Shown here: positions 13,301 to 24,300 of the stretch, one piece after another
Layout of the letters: each line of letters starts with the position of its first letter
Numbering within the stretch: the first letter of the stretch is position 1
Assembly: GCA_031216445.1 (NCBI GenBank)
Contig: CM062213.1
Span: 10,479,501-10,543,500 of the forward strand
DNA length: 64,000 bases
Direction of reading: 5' to 3'
DNA from: Lateolabrax maculatus
Taxonomy: Eukaryota; Chordata; Actinopteri; Acropomatiformes; Lateolabracidae
Made by a program: the position numbers and the translations under genes
The notes under the pieces: generated by a model
The model's database searches: none
The model's input: the letters and a program-made list of their open reading frames with translations, nothing else
Told to the model about the DNA's origin: nothing

Positions 13301-16300
13301 TAGATGTCCTTTCTACTGTGCCCACGGGCAGCATGCCTGCATTCAGAATGCCAATGTATTTACATAACATCATTCCCTGTCAGGCCTCTGAGCAAATGTG
13401 TTTATGTACAATTAACTCTGAAGAGTGCGTGTACGTGTGTATTTTTGTGTATACGATTACAGTGAATCACGCATCAATATTTCCTACTACTCGGCTGCTG
13501 TTCTCACAGTTTAAGCAGAGCACGCTGCCAAAAGGAACTTTTCATTTGTGCTGAGCGGGAAGAAAAAAAAAAAAAGAAGGTTAGGAAGCCAAAGAATCGA
13601 GAAAATCAACTGAAGTGAGCAGCAACATTTTTGCTGAGGACGGGGAGGAGATTAAATGTCAATCAAAGACCAGAATCAGCAGGGAAGCCTGTGAATGAGT
13701 GCTTCCTGTTAATGAAAGCTTAAACCTCAACGGTATGAAGTCCTCTCTGCTACATTAACTAATGACTTTCTCCGGGGACAACTAACAAGACAAAACAATC
13801 TAATGCAGCCTTCCTTTTGGTAAGGCCTAATTAGAGAAAAGTAGTTACCATGGAAATCCCTTATTTCATTTGATGGTTTCCACCAGGTAAAGTGCAAACA
13901 TTCTGATTAAGCTTTTTGTGGTTTGACTTCCTCGGCTTGTTGAAGGAAGGCAGTGATTCAGAGTTCATTCAAAAAGAGATGCATCATTTCCGTCTCTGCC
14001 TGTACGTAGAAACAAAGCTCATCTTTCAACCTAAATCCCATACCTCGTGTCAGAGTCTCTTGAGTTTGCTTTAGGAGGAACATGGGATAACAAATTTTCA
14101 AGTCAGGCTTTACTGGCGACAGGACAGACTAGCTTACTGGTGTGGCCATGTACTGTAAGAAGCAGTGAGACTTTTCTCAGCTGTTCCAACAGATAACATG
14201 CCAGCAGATGTGAGTGCAGAAAAGCATACCTGGAGGTGTGATGTAGCACCTCTGGAAGGATGTCACACCTCTGTTACACACTGATGTTCAATAGATGGAT
14301 CATGATTTTAGCGATGACTAAGCATCCTCTATTCAGCTGAATATATCTTCCAAGAAAGAATAATGCAATCAAACACTGTCTTTAACTTAAGTCTACCAGC
14401 AGGATTGTACAAAAAGAAAAACAGGTAGACACTGTAATAGAGAGTCAAATGAATTTTGTTTAGTCTTGAAGGTATTATTATTGCACAACTGCATTTATCC
14501 TTCAGATAACTGGAATGTAAATTTCCCTTTTCGGAGACCAGAAGTCCTCCAGTAGACATTCCAGGTTTATATCTGGATGCAGCCTTTGCATGCTGTGACA
14601 TGTTTTTCAAAAAGCACAAGTGAAGGGAAAACTTTTACTTCCATCATGTGAGTCAGTCACAAATTCATGAACCCTCGGATCAGATTCAGACCTCTCCTGT
14701 AAGTCCTTTCAACCCCCACACACGCTGCACCGGATGGTAATTACTGATATGAAACCTGCTGTACAGAGCAGAGTGTGTAATTAGCCTTCTAACCAGGGGC
14801 ACAACTTAACAACCAGCCGTCTCTCTTCAAAAGACCCAGGAGAGAAAAACACAGTATGTGTTCCCTATCAAGTTAGGCAGAATTTTCAGTTTGCTGTCAG
14901 GAGAGAGGATGACGAATCAATTTAGTGAACAAAACGGTTACAAAATGCCCACATTATTTCAGATTTAAACGAGCTGTGAAAACAAAAGAGGGTATACTAG
15001 CGAGTAATGCAAATAAATGAATTAAAAAAGTTCCACCTACACAGATAAGTATAGATGCGGATATTTAGTAAAAGGCCCAATATGGGATTCTCTCCGGAAA
15101 TGTACTGCTTGGGTGTTAACGTTCCACCACATCATATTTTAGCAGACTAATCATTTTAATCCAGAGAACAGCATTTTAAAAAAGTCTTTGAAATCGCCTC
15201 AGACTTCTCTGCTCACAGGATCAGTATCAGTTAAAACCTGAGCATACGTTCAGCAAAGGTGTCTTTAATATAATCTAACAAAATCACTCACTGTTAGTGT
15301 AGAAAATTGCATCAACTCCCTCGAGGCAATAACTCGAGGAACTTCTGGAGTGTAAATCAATGAGCGTGAGGCGAGACATATCATTGGTGCAGGAATTTAC
15401 TGATTTCAACTTTGAATTCATATAAATTATTGGTTAAGCAGCAAAGGAGAATTCGCCCTTTCTTTCCACATCCCTGAGCTGCATATTAAGTAAGGTTTTA
15501 AAGCTTAGAGGACCCGTGTTCCACAAAAAAGCCGGTTGTAGAAAATGGAGCAGGACCATCTAAAATGGACAAGCACGTGGGAGATAACAGGAAGATGTCA
15601 CTACAGAATACTGAATATAGCAATGTGTCACATCCTCAGCCCCTCAAACAGAAAGTTAGAAGCACCAGAGAGACATTTAAAAGCCTGGGACAGTCAGTTT
15701 CAACCACCTGTGTTGTATATATATATACACACACATGTGTTTAAGAGATCTACCCGTGCTGGGAACAATCAGGGGCGTTCGCTCCCTCTGTCCTAACAGC
15801 AGCCCACTCCTCATCAACCAGACCCTGCCATGCCTGACCCCATGGAGGAAACCACTCCATAAAAAACTCAAGACAGCTCAGTTTTGACTGTCCTGTCAGA
15901 AAACAGAAAAAAACACACACACACTCGGCTCTGATTCCCCACTCAGCATCCAGGGTTTAACATTTCACAAATGTCCTCGGCGTGCTGTGTGGACCCGGGG
16001 AGTGGCAAGTCAAGTGCACAGGACTGTTGCACTCACTCCAACTGCATTTCTGGTGACATTACTGTTGCCACGTTTGTGTCTCCAGGAGCCTGGTGAGGAG
16101 GTACGGTGCGGCTAGAAAAAAAAAACACTTTAACAGTGTGAAGGACAGGAATGAAGGCCACATTTCTGAAAGACACACGCACTATAAATGGCACCGCCTG
16201 AAAATGTTTCCTACTCAAACTCAAAGCCTTTCATTTTACACACAGGACCGTGTCGTGTTTGCACAGAGAGTCTTTCACGCTGTTGCAGAATTCGTCTGTG

Positions 16301-16355
16301 ACCATTATTGTGGCACTTTTGCAACCCAGGGTCAGTGTTGTGACAGACTACTCAC

Positions 16356-16473
16356 CCAGCAGCAGCAGTTTCACTTCTCTCGCCGCCTTCTCTCCATCTT
16401 CCCTCAGGTTTTTATCAATCATTTTAGACCTCTCGGCCGCGGCTTTATCTTCCTGACTAACTGTACAGCCCAT
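16356..16473 (-). CDS. gnai2: gnai2, coding exon 1 (G protein alpha-i2 subunit, N-terminus; rest of gene outside window)
   Basis: This exon encodes the first 39 residues, plus one base of the next codon, of an inhibitory heterotrimeric G-protein alpha subunit. The family is a membrane-anchored GTPase that lowers adenylyl cyclase activity downstream of GPCRs. The protein begins MGCTVSQEDKAAAERSK. Gly2 is the usual myristoylation site and Cys3 the palmitoylation site, and the exon ends in VKLLLL just before the P-loop. Val5, Ala13 and Lys21 fit GNAI2, whereas as remembered GNAI1 and GNAI3 have Leu5, Val13 and Arg21. The 118-base coding length and phase-1 donor (CTGG then GTGAGT) are as remembered for the family. 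The ATG sits in a good context (GGAACCATGG). The exon lies in a CpG island, as expected for a first exon. The P-loop exon and later exons were looked for in 1-16300 on this strand and not seen, so intron 1 probably exceeds 16 kb. Whether this is the gnai2a or gnai2b paralogue is not decided. Confidence 0.95.
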
Positions 16474-16479
16474 GGTTCC

Positions 16480-16611
16480 TAGTGCGCGCTTCAGGACTGC
16501 TGCTTAGTGGGGAAATGTCACCTCGGGAAAAAAACAATAATTAACGGAGTCCGAGAAAAAAAAAAACAACCCTTATTTAAGAACAAGGGTCGGAGTTGAG
16601 TGAGGCGACTT

Positions 16612-16642
<31 letters not shown>

Positions 16643-17340
16643 GTTGGACGAGCTGCGACAAACGCGACGGAGTCCGTTCACTCAGGGAGCGACGAGCATC
16701 GGAAGAAAAAACAAAACCAAATTCCTCAAAGAGCCGTCGGTCGCTCGGGCAGCATCGGGGTTTTTTTTTTTTTTCTTAGGGGAAGCGGAGAAGTTGCCCG
16801 AAGCTTGAGCAACTTTTTTTTTTTTTTTTTTTTTTGACGGCTGACTTTCAGATAATAATTCTGCAGCTCCTACACCACCAGAGGGGAAAAAAAAAAAAAA
16901 AAACGAGCCAAGAAGTTCAGCGGCAGAGAGGAGAAAAACAAAAAAACAAAACAAAAAAAAAAAACAGAAAAGTATTCCAGCTGTTGAAGACGGAGCTCGC
17001 GGATCCCTGCTGCCTGCTCGGCCACCGGACACACACTAACCACTTCTCAGAGGATACCCTATGTGTCTTTTATATATATCTTTTCTTCTTCTTTTTTTGT
17101 TTCGCTGTTATCGTTTTAATCCCCGCCGCCGTTACGCATTCTTTCCCCCCGCGTTAGAGATTTATCACGTTTGGAAGCCACACCCGGAGCCGCCGTGAAG
17201 TTCCCTCTCCGCCCGACAAACAGGAGACAGACGGCGGCGTCACCTCCCGAGCCGAGAGCAGCGAGCCGGGGCCCGGCCCTCCGCACCGGGGACACGCCCA
17301 CCCCGGGTGCATCATGGGGAATGTAGTCGACTGTTCCTTT
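16480..17340 (-). promoter_or_regulatory. gnai2: gnai2 5' UTR / CpG-island promoter region
   Basis: The sequence immediately upstream of the gnai2 ATG is rich in CG dinucleotides, especially 17110-17310, against an AT-rich background. It has a ZNF143-like site at its outer edge and no convincing TATA box, which suits a housekeeping-type dispersed-start promoter. It is interrupted by long homopolymer runs: T at 16615-16642, 16761-16774 and 16814-16835, and A-rich at 16887-16903 and 16934-16964. The exact transcription start and any 5' UTR intron cannot be fixed from sequence alone. Confidence 0.7.
17309..17327 (-). promoter_or_regulatory. ZNF143/THAP11-type motif (ACTACA...CCCA...ATGC)
   Basis: The minus strand reads ACTACATTCCCCATGATGC. 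The known vertebrate promoter element is ACTACAATTCCCAGCATGC, so 15 of 19 positions agree, including the ACTACA, CCCA and ATGC blocks. It lies about 0.84 kb upstream of the gnai2 ATG in gnai2 sense orientation, at the edge of the CpG island. This placement is typical of this element, which supports function, but binding is inferred. Confidence 0.6.
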
Positions 17341-17420
17341 GCCAGAGCTGTCGGAAATAGTCCGGAATTACTGACCCCAAGTGGGGAAAAAATCCGGGGT
17401 TTTTATGTGACGCAGTGATG

Positions 17421-17450
17421 TTTTTTGTTTGTTTGTTTGTTTGTTTGTTT
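17421..17450. repeat. (TTTG)n microsatellite
   Basis: About seven TTTG units just outside the gnai2 CpG island. Confidence 0.9.
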
Positions 17451-17554
17451 ATAAGTTGCCTATATTTCTGGGTGATAGCTATCATCGATGACAGCCACAT
17501 GCCTTGGGAGGATTTCACTATTTTCATAGCCTACTATTCACTTTACATGAGTGG

Positions 17555-17840
17555 TGGAGTACAGTAAAAATACTCCATTACAAGTCAAAGTAGGCTACTG
17601 CATTCACAATTACTACTTAACTAGGAGCAGCTTCAAAAGTGTTGTCTGCAAAATGTACTTGAAGCATCAAAAGTATAAGAGTACTCACTGTGCAGAATGG
17701 TCCTTCTCAAATGTTATAATATAGATATTTAATTGTTATATTACTATGATCATTAGTATTATTATTATTGATGCAATAATATGGCAGTACAATCTTAATA
17801 CTATAGCTGGTTGAGAGATGGAGCAATTTTAACTTCTTTG
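17555..17840 (+). repeat. dispersed percomorph repeat relic
   Basis: Segments such as GCAAAATGTACTTGAAGCAT, AGTACTCACTGTGCAGAATG and the ATTATTATTATTGATGCAA tail match my memory of a very abundant teleost repeat built around ACTTAAAGTATCAAAAGTA. The copy is diverged and has no visible TIRs. Confidence 0.5.
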
Positions 17841-18296
17841 AATAGACTATCTGTGGGTCATTAAGATAAAGTTTAAGATAATGCTTTATATTTTTAAGAT
17901 TATATCATCAAATATTATATGAAGTCAAAACTGAGACTCAAAATAAGCCCAATATATAGCATGATGGTCATAGCTCCACAGCTCTATAGTGACACCTGGT
18001 GGTCTGAGTCCTGACACTCCAGAGGAATTAACAACCGCATCATAGATTCAAGGTCACTATTTTTGCATTTAATGAATTTAAATGCTAATCTGTTTAAGGA
18101 TCTAAAGTGTTCCACTTAGGGATGGCAATGTAGGCAAGGAACTGAAAAACTTACAAGGAGTCTTAAAAGTCAGTTTATATATAATCTCGTTTCCAAGAAC
18201 ATTGAATAAGGTGGAAGGCAATGGGAGAAAAAAATAATTTCCTGATCCTCATATCTAACAAATGATGAAAGATCAAAGTTTTGTTACCTCATTATC

Positions 18297-18302
18297 TTTA
18301 TT
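18297..18302 (-). terminator. slc38a3: candidate poly(A) signal of slc38a3 (AATAAA)
   Basis: TTTATT on the plus strand reads GCAATAAAG on the transcribed strand, followed by CAAAACTTTGATCTTTC. It is the last canonical signal before the gnai2 spacer. A second one is at 18696-18701. Confidence 0.45.
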
Positions 18303-20491
18303 GCAACATTGTTTACAGTACAATATCTGCCAGCAACATATTAAAATATATAGCGATACAAGAAAATCGACATGAATTGAAGGACAAAGAGGTTTAAAAG
18401 CACTTTGAAAATGATTACATTTATATTTTTACTTGGACTAAAACTTTAATTGCTATTTACATTGTACAAACTAGATATGCATATAGAATATAAAGGGTAT
18501 ACATTTATATACATTATTTATAAATGCTGGCCAATGTCAATATTTAATATGTTACTATTCAACCATACACGGTTCAATAAATCACACAAAAAGGGAGACT
18601 AACAACACTGAGATCTAAATAGAGGTCCTCAGAGATCATCCTGTTTCAGCCACTAACACAGTGTATCCCTTCACTGTGTTGCCTCTTGTTTGTTTTTTAT
18701 TTTTTGCATGTTGTGAGGTTTTGAAGTGTTTTGTGTGTGCACCATTGAAAAACTGCTTATGACACTCATTTGATTTACTAAATGGCTTTATCATACATAC
18801 AGCCAAAAACAAAGTTCACTGGGAACAGGAAGTTGGGGATAAATATAACCCTTGCATTGGTTAAACAACACCAAACACTAAGTTATGCCCCAGTGGCTGA
18901 TTCAGATGATTTCCTCTGCATACAGACACATAAAAACAACCAAATATCTATATATAATGGAAAAAAGGGATTACAAGAGATTTGTTGTGTAACAAATTAA
19001 CAGGACACTACTCACTTACACCTACAGCACTCACTGTAGTCTGGTGTAGCAGAATTTATCATTTAAAAAATAATTAAATGTAGGCAAGTAAACCAGCTCA
19101 CTAACAACTCCAAGTTAGTAAGTTACTGTCTGCCAAGAAGCAGCAAGGAAGTCAGAATTCACCCAAACTATACCACTGATGATATACCACTGACTAGAAA
19201 AGACAAATATAAGAAAAAGACATAAAATCAATCATTAACAGGTTTTGCATCTTTCATTTCATTACTGAATCAGGTTCAACTGATACGCCTGAATAAACAT
19301 TAAACATGAAGTTTAAAACAACAGTTAATCTATCAATGGTAGGAGACAAATACTTCAATTATACTTCTGATCAGAGGTCCAGGTTTGACAACACAGACAC
19401 ATATAGGTACTCTAGGTCAGATAGAGTGGAGCCATGTTTTCTTTTTTTAAACAACACGGACACTTAAAAACCTCCAACAGTACATCCAACGTATTAGTTG
19501 TTTTATCTACTGAACGGATCAGAGGACAAAACTAATGATCGCAAGGGGCTCACAGGAAAACTAACTTTAATGTTATTTCAAGTAATGTTTGAGAAGACAT
19601 CCACATTATACCATCGATACATTGATAATAATCGTAATAATTGATTTGTGTGTTCTACATTAGATTGATTCATTTATCGATGATTTAGTTACACAAAGGG
19701 AAATACATGTAAATCACATTTATCAAATATGTGAATTTCTCACAAATCATTTGCTTTTTCATGTTCAATGTATTAATGGCTACAAGAAGTTGTGCTTATC
19801 AAAAGGAAAGTGCTATTGCTAACCACCAACTTTTCTTAACAAGATTGTTAAAAAGACAGTAATCCCATGTCTGTCATTTCCGTTAGGGCTCGAGCTTGTG
19901 CTGGACACAGAAATATTTACAGACACCAAACTGTTGATAACCACTTCATGAAGTGACCCTGTTGTTTTTTTAAATACATGTTTTGGTTATCTCTGATTAC
20001 TTCCAGTAAATGTTCAGAAACAACTCATTAAATCTTCCAGGGAAGAAAACACTGAGCGGTAACGTTCTTCTTTTTCATTTCATTCGTCCCTCCGTACAAT
20101 CCAACTGATGAGGTCTTCACTACCATCTCTACCATATCACTTACATCATTCACACAGTAATACTGTGCACAATATAGGCATTATTTTATGTAGGGATCTG
20201 GACAGCCAAGAACCATTTAAAAATGTTCCTTATCTGAAACCTGCTTCTGAAGATCATGTCATCAGTCCATACTGCATTTGAGGTTTTCATAAAGTAGCGA
20301 TTAATAATAAAAATATACATCTAGATCATACTGTATAGGAATGTTATGATAAATGTGCTCACAACACTATACCATATATTATCTGTGGTTTTGCACCCTG
20401 CTCTGTAGAGGTGAGAATATTTACACCTCCAAACCTTAAAATACACAGCAGCAGCACAAGTTAGTGGAGTAGGAGCTAAAGGCTACACACC

Positions 20492-20664
20492 TTAAAGGAA
20501 TAGTTTGACATTTTCCAGTCTGGATGCAAAGCTAAGCTAACCAGCTGCTAGTTGTGGTTTCAAATTTACTTTACAGATATAAGAGTTGAATCACTCTTCT
20601 GATCTAACTCTCTGCAAGAAAGGGAGTAAGCGTATTTCCCAAAAATGTTGAACTATTCCTTTAA
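20492..20664. mobile_element. MITE with TIRs inside the slc38a3 3' UTR, about 173 bp
   Basis: The left end is TTAAAGGAATAGTTTGACAT. The right end is AAATGTTGAACTATTCCTTT plus AA, whose reverse complement is TTAAAGGAATAGTTCAACAT. The ends therefore match at all but a few positions. TTAA at both borders fits a TTAA-type target duplication or terminus. The interior GCTAAGCTAACCAGCTGC is typical of an abundant percomorph MITE. The copy is a short deletion form. Confidence 0.8.
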
Positions 20665-21327
20665 CTTACCTTTCTTTCTGTGCAATAGCTTGTATAATCA
20701 CTTGATTGTGACAAAGATGTAGTTATTCAAATAACTTAATAAGAATAATAATAGACTTAAAAATCATAAAAGAATTGTTTATCATTCAATCCATTTCTGT
20801 CATCCAACAGTTAAAAGGAAGGTGGCTCAGACTGTGTATTATAATCTGAGTAGCGGTTTGCAGATTATCGATCATCTTAGAAGAAGACAGGGATAGCACA
20901 AGGTGGCAGATGCTCACAACCAACACAGGGGCAGGCGTATAAAGACAGCAGCTTTCCATACTGTTTCTTTTCTGTTTTTCACATCCATTTCACAAGGCAC
21001 AGCCTCCAAATGTCAACATCGATCTTTATGCACCTGGCCTATTTTGTAAATTCACTATCAACCCTTCCAAGAAAGTCTACTGGCTTGGATCGGCAGTCGC
21101 TGTTCGGCAGGATGTACAGTACAACACAACACGAGTGAGAGCCTTAGTGAAGACACAGAGAGCCATCCTCAACTCTAGACTCCTCCTCTGTTGCCAATAT
21201 TCTCTAATGGAAAAGATAGGGCATCTTCAACATCAAACATTATTCAAAAGTAAAAACAGTAACATTACAACACAGAGCTAAATCAACAATATAAAACCTG
21301 AAAAAAAAAGAAGAAGAAAAGTGGTGC

Positions 21328-24300
21328 CTAGTGACCACTGCTGGCTTTGCTGGTGCCCGATGTCCAATCAATGATGATAAAGCTGAGACTCATTATCATA
21401 AACAGGAAGCCTATCCCAGCAAAACAGGCAGCCTAGAAGGGAGAAGGAGTGATTGAGTTAAAGAGAGTGACAGAGAACAGGCAATAGACAGATCATTGTA
21501 GGAACACTAACTGGATGCTTCATTTTCAGACAGTGCCATGATGTTTACAGTAACTTCTACGGTACATCAGAGAATATGTGAATGACTTTAACCAGACAAG
21601 TTTGTTAGTGTTCATTTACCTATGGGGGTAAAAAATCCAAACCCTTGTATTTTTTAAGGTCTTCTATTAGGTCAATACAGATATCAATATTTTAGAATTT
21701 AAAAAGTCTGATAACAACATGTATTGATATTTGTTTTTGTTTTTTTTTATGATAAGAGTCCCTTAAAGAGTAACTTAACAGTGCCTGAAAATCTTATTTT
21801 CTGACCTCCCATTTAATGCCAGTTTAACTCCAGTAACCTAACTGCAGTGATAGTGGACGTGTACTCATGGGTGTGTCAGTGCACCATGACATCACTGTTT
21901 GGTGTGATTACAGGTGGCTCAGAACACACTTCTCACAACACCCAACCACACATTTCAGTGATGCCAGAGTAGGGGTGGTCAGAGGTGAAACAGACTTGAA
22001 ACTTTCAACCAGAGAGGGCAACAAAACACTGCTTTTCAGTCTGGTGTTAAGTTTCTCCTAAAATTAGATTTTTTTGAAGAATTGTGACCAAGATATGAAC
22101 TGAGTGAGACATTTTACGGCTGAAAAATAAACTGTCACTGAAACACAGAGAAACAGTTGAAAAAATGCTACATTATACCATATACAGCACTTTAGCACCT
22201 CAAATGTCAGTCCACTTCTTTTGTTTAGCATTACGTTCCCTACTTTTGTTTGCGTGCACCATTTGTAAATGTATTTTCTTCCTTCTGTGTTTGTAGTCGT
22301 TTTTAATCCACAGAGCATCTACCGTATACTGATGCTATATTTTTAGACAGATCAGCTTTATATAACTGAACCGAACTTAACATAAAATAAATTAATTTCT
22401 GTTAATCTCATGAGATGCTCACCAGGATTTTGGGGACCGAGCGCAGTGGCTCCTCTTCTTTGGGTACAATACGAATGTAGAAGACGGCAGGGAAAATGAA
22501 GATGAGACAAGGGGCAGATGTGGCACCTGGAAAGCACACAAAAAGCAAAATTAGGCATGAAACTAATTCTGCATGAATTCTCACTTACTTCAGTTCTCAT
22601 TTAGTGCTGCTGCCAGTCTGACAGCACTGTCGTGAAGATATAAAAATTAGTAAAAAATAATAAGTTTACATTTATTTTGTTCCACGGCCAGAAATGAGCA
22701 TTGATGATATGAGGCTTTTGAATTCAATGCTTGAAGTGTGAATGGGCCGGTTGGACTCTTGGACTCATCTGTAAAAGTACTGCTGAGTGATCATCACCCT
22801 ACAAAAATGATTAGAGACACTGAAAAAGATCTCTTTCTAAATATCAAATTGCTGTCTCAAAATTTTGGCTATATCAGTTTCTTTTTCTATTCCATTCAAG
22901 TTTAGCAGTCTTTAACTTAAAATGTCGAAATATGACTTGCATGTGACTATCTGGTGGTGGAGGTGGAAAGTGTGACTCAGTACAGAAAACTGAGACTGAG
23001 TCTGGAACATTTAAAAAGAGGTATCCTATAAGAACTGTTTTGATTATGTAATAATATATTATAGAAAGTACATATGAAATAGGTAAACGTGCATGAGCCA
23101 CTGACATATAGACCTTAGAGATCACGAAAGGTGGTTAGGGTGTCTCTGAAAGGAATTGAGTTTGTCTAAATGTTGCAGCTTTATGCGTCAAAAACCACAC
23201 TTGTTCCAGGGTTGGTCTAACATACCAATGATCCCAAAAATGCCCAGGATGTTGGGGGCAAAGATGACCAGCAGGTTGATTAAAGTGAGCAGAATGAAGG
23301 CAATGGCGATGTGACGGGGCCAGTAGAAGGTCTTGTTGGGAAACATCATCTGCTGGATCGCTCTCCGTACCTGATCATAACAAATAAAAACATTTTAGGA
23401 CCCCCTCTGACCACCACTGCATGAAGAAAAAACAACTGTTGTTATAATTTGCCAGCGTGAGCCAATGTGTAAATTTAAAAAGGTGCAGACATTGTACTTA
23501 CAGGAAAGAGCACAATGGGTACAGTGAGTGTGACAGCCGTGAGCACAGCCACACGCACGCACAAAATCAAAGTGTCATACGGGTCAATGCGGCTGTAGGT
23601 GTGAAGCAGCTCTGCTTCCACTTCACCTGAAAGAGATCAAAGAGAGGAAAATAAAGTAGGCCCAAGAATGATGAGAGAAGTAAAACTCCTTCCCAAACCA
23701 GCTGGTGAAAACATAATTTGTACTGATAATATTAATGAATAAGGATATAATTATAGTATATATTGTTATATTGAGAAATATTGACATTAGCAGGTATGTA
23801 TCTTAACAAATAGTAATGAAAATAATGATGAAATCATGCTTTAAGATCCTACATTCCTGTTACAATATTTAATAAATCTTCATAAATCCTGATGCCTTTT
23901 CACTGCTGTAGGTTACTTAAGCAGTATAAATGGTTATTGTAAAATCTACAATATGGCCACTAGAGGGGGCAGATGCATCATGATGCTTTTCAGCCTACAG
24001 GATACTGTTCTGCTACGACATACTGCTCCAGACTTAATAATGTGCTGATATGAGAACAAATATAACATTGCTACAATCAACTAATCAGAAGCATGAATAA
24101 AGAAATAAATAAGCAAAATCAGGCAGTGTAGCAAAAAGTACCAGATAGAGAGATAGATACATAGACAGACAGACAGACAGGCAGACAGACAGACAGACAG
24201 CCCAAGTAAGAGACAGAATATTCTGCAGTGGGAGGAGGACCAGGCCTCACCATAGAAAGTTAGGTATCCAAAAAGGGCAGCCAGGAAGTACATGCTGTAC

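Larger units (their letters stand above)
1..16355 (-). other. gnai2: gnai2 intron 1 (part), no coding exon recognised
   Basis: This stretch lies downstream of gnai2 exon 1 on its transcribed strand and is inferred to be intron 1. No ORF here resembles a known protein. It contains CA repeats (4772-4794, 5873-5930, 10342-10363), G-runs (6611-6638, 8578-8593, 9187-9213), a TIR-bearing MITE (9402-9783), a hAT-like terminus near 7311, and a promoter-like cluster near 3130-3400. The rest shows nothing I can name. A small nested gene or non-coding RNA cannot be excluded. Confidence 0.65.
17341..18280. other. gnai2 promoter to slc38a3 3' end spacer
   Basis: This is the whole gap between the gnai2 CpG island and the proposed slc38a3 cleavage site, about 0.9 kb. 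It holds a (TTTG)n run at 17421-17450 and a dispersed-repeat relic at 17555-17840. No ORF of interest is seen. Such a short gap means slc38a3 termination and the gnai2 promoter are close neighbours on the same strand. Confidence 0.7.
18280..21327 (-). other. slc38a3: slc38a3 candidate 3' UTR (about 3 kb)
   Basis: From the TAG at 21328-21330 the minus strand runs through AT-rich sequence without an ORF of note to an AATAAA at 18297-18302, which is followed by U-rich sequence. An earlier AATAAA at 18696-18701 could give a shorter form. A TIR-bearing MITE (20492-20664) sits inside. The length exceeds what I recall for mammalian SLC38A3, so the distal end is an inference. Confidence 0.45.

Noticed and set aside
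1..16300. Search for gnai2 P-loop exon (GAGESGKS) and later exons
   Set aside because: No matching segment or splice pair seen on the minus strand, so the gene was not extended.
17988..18002. CTCF-like ACACCTGGTGGTCT
   Set aside because: Four mismatches to the core; probably part of a common fish repeat.
23948..23965. CTCF-like GCCACTAGAGGGGGCAG
   Set aside because: Two extra Gs break the core spacing; weaker than the two sites reported.
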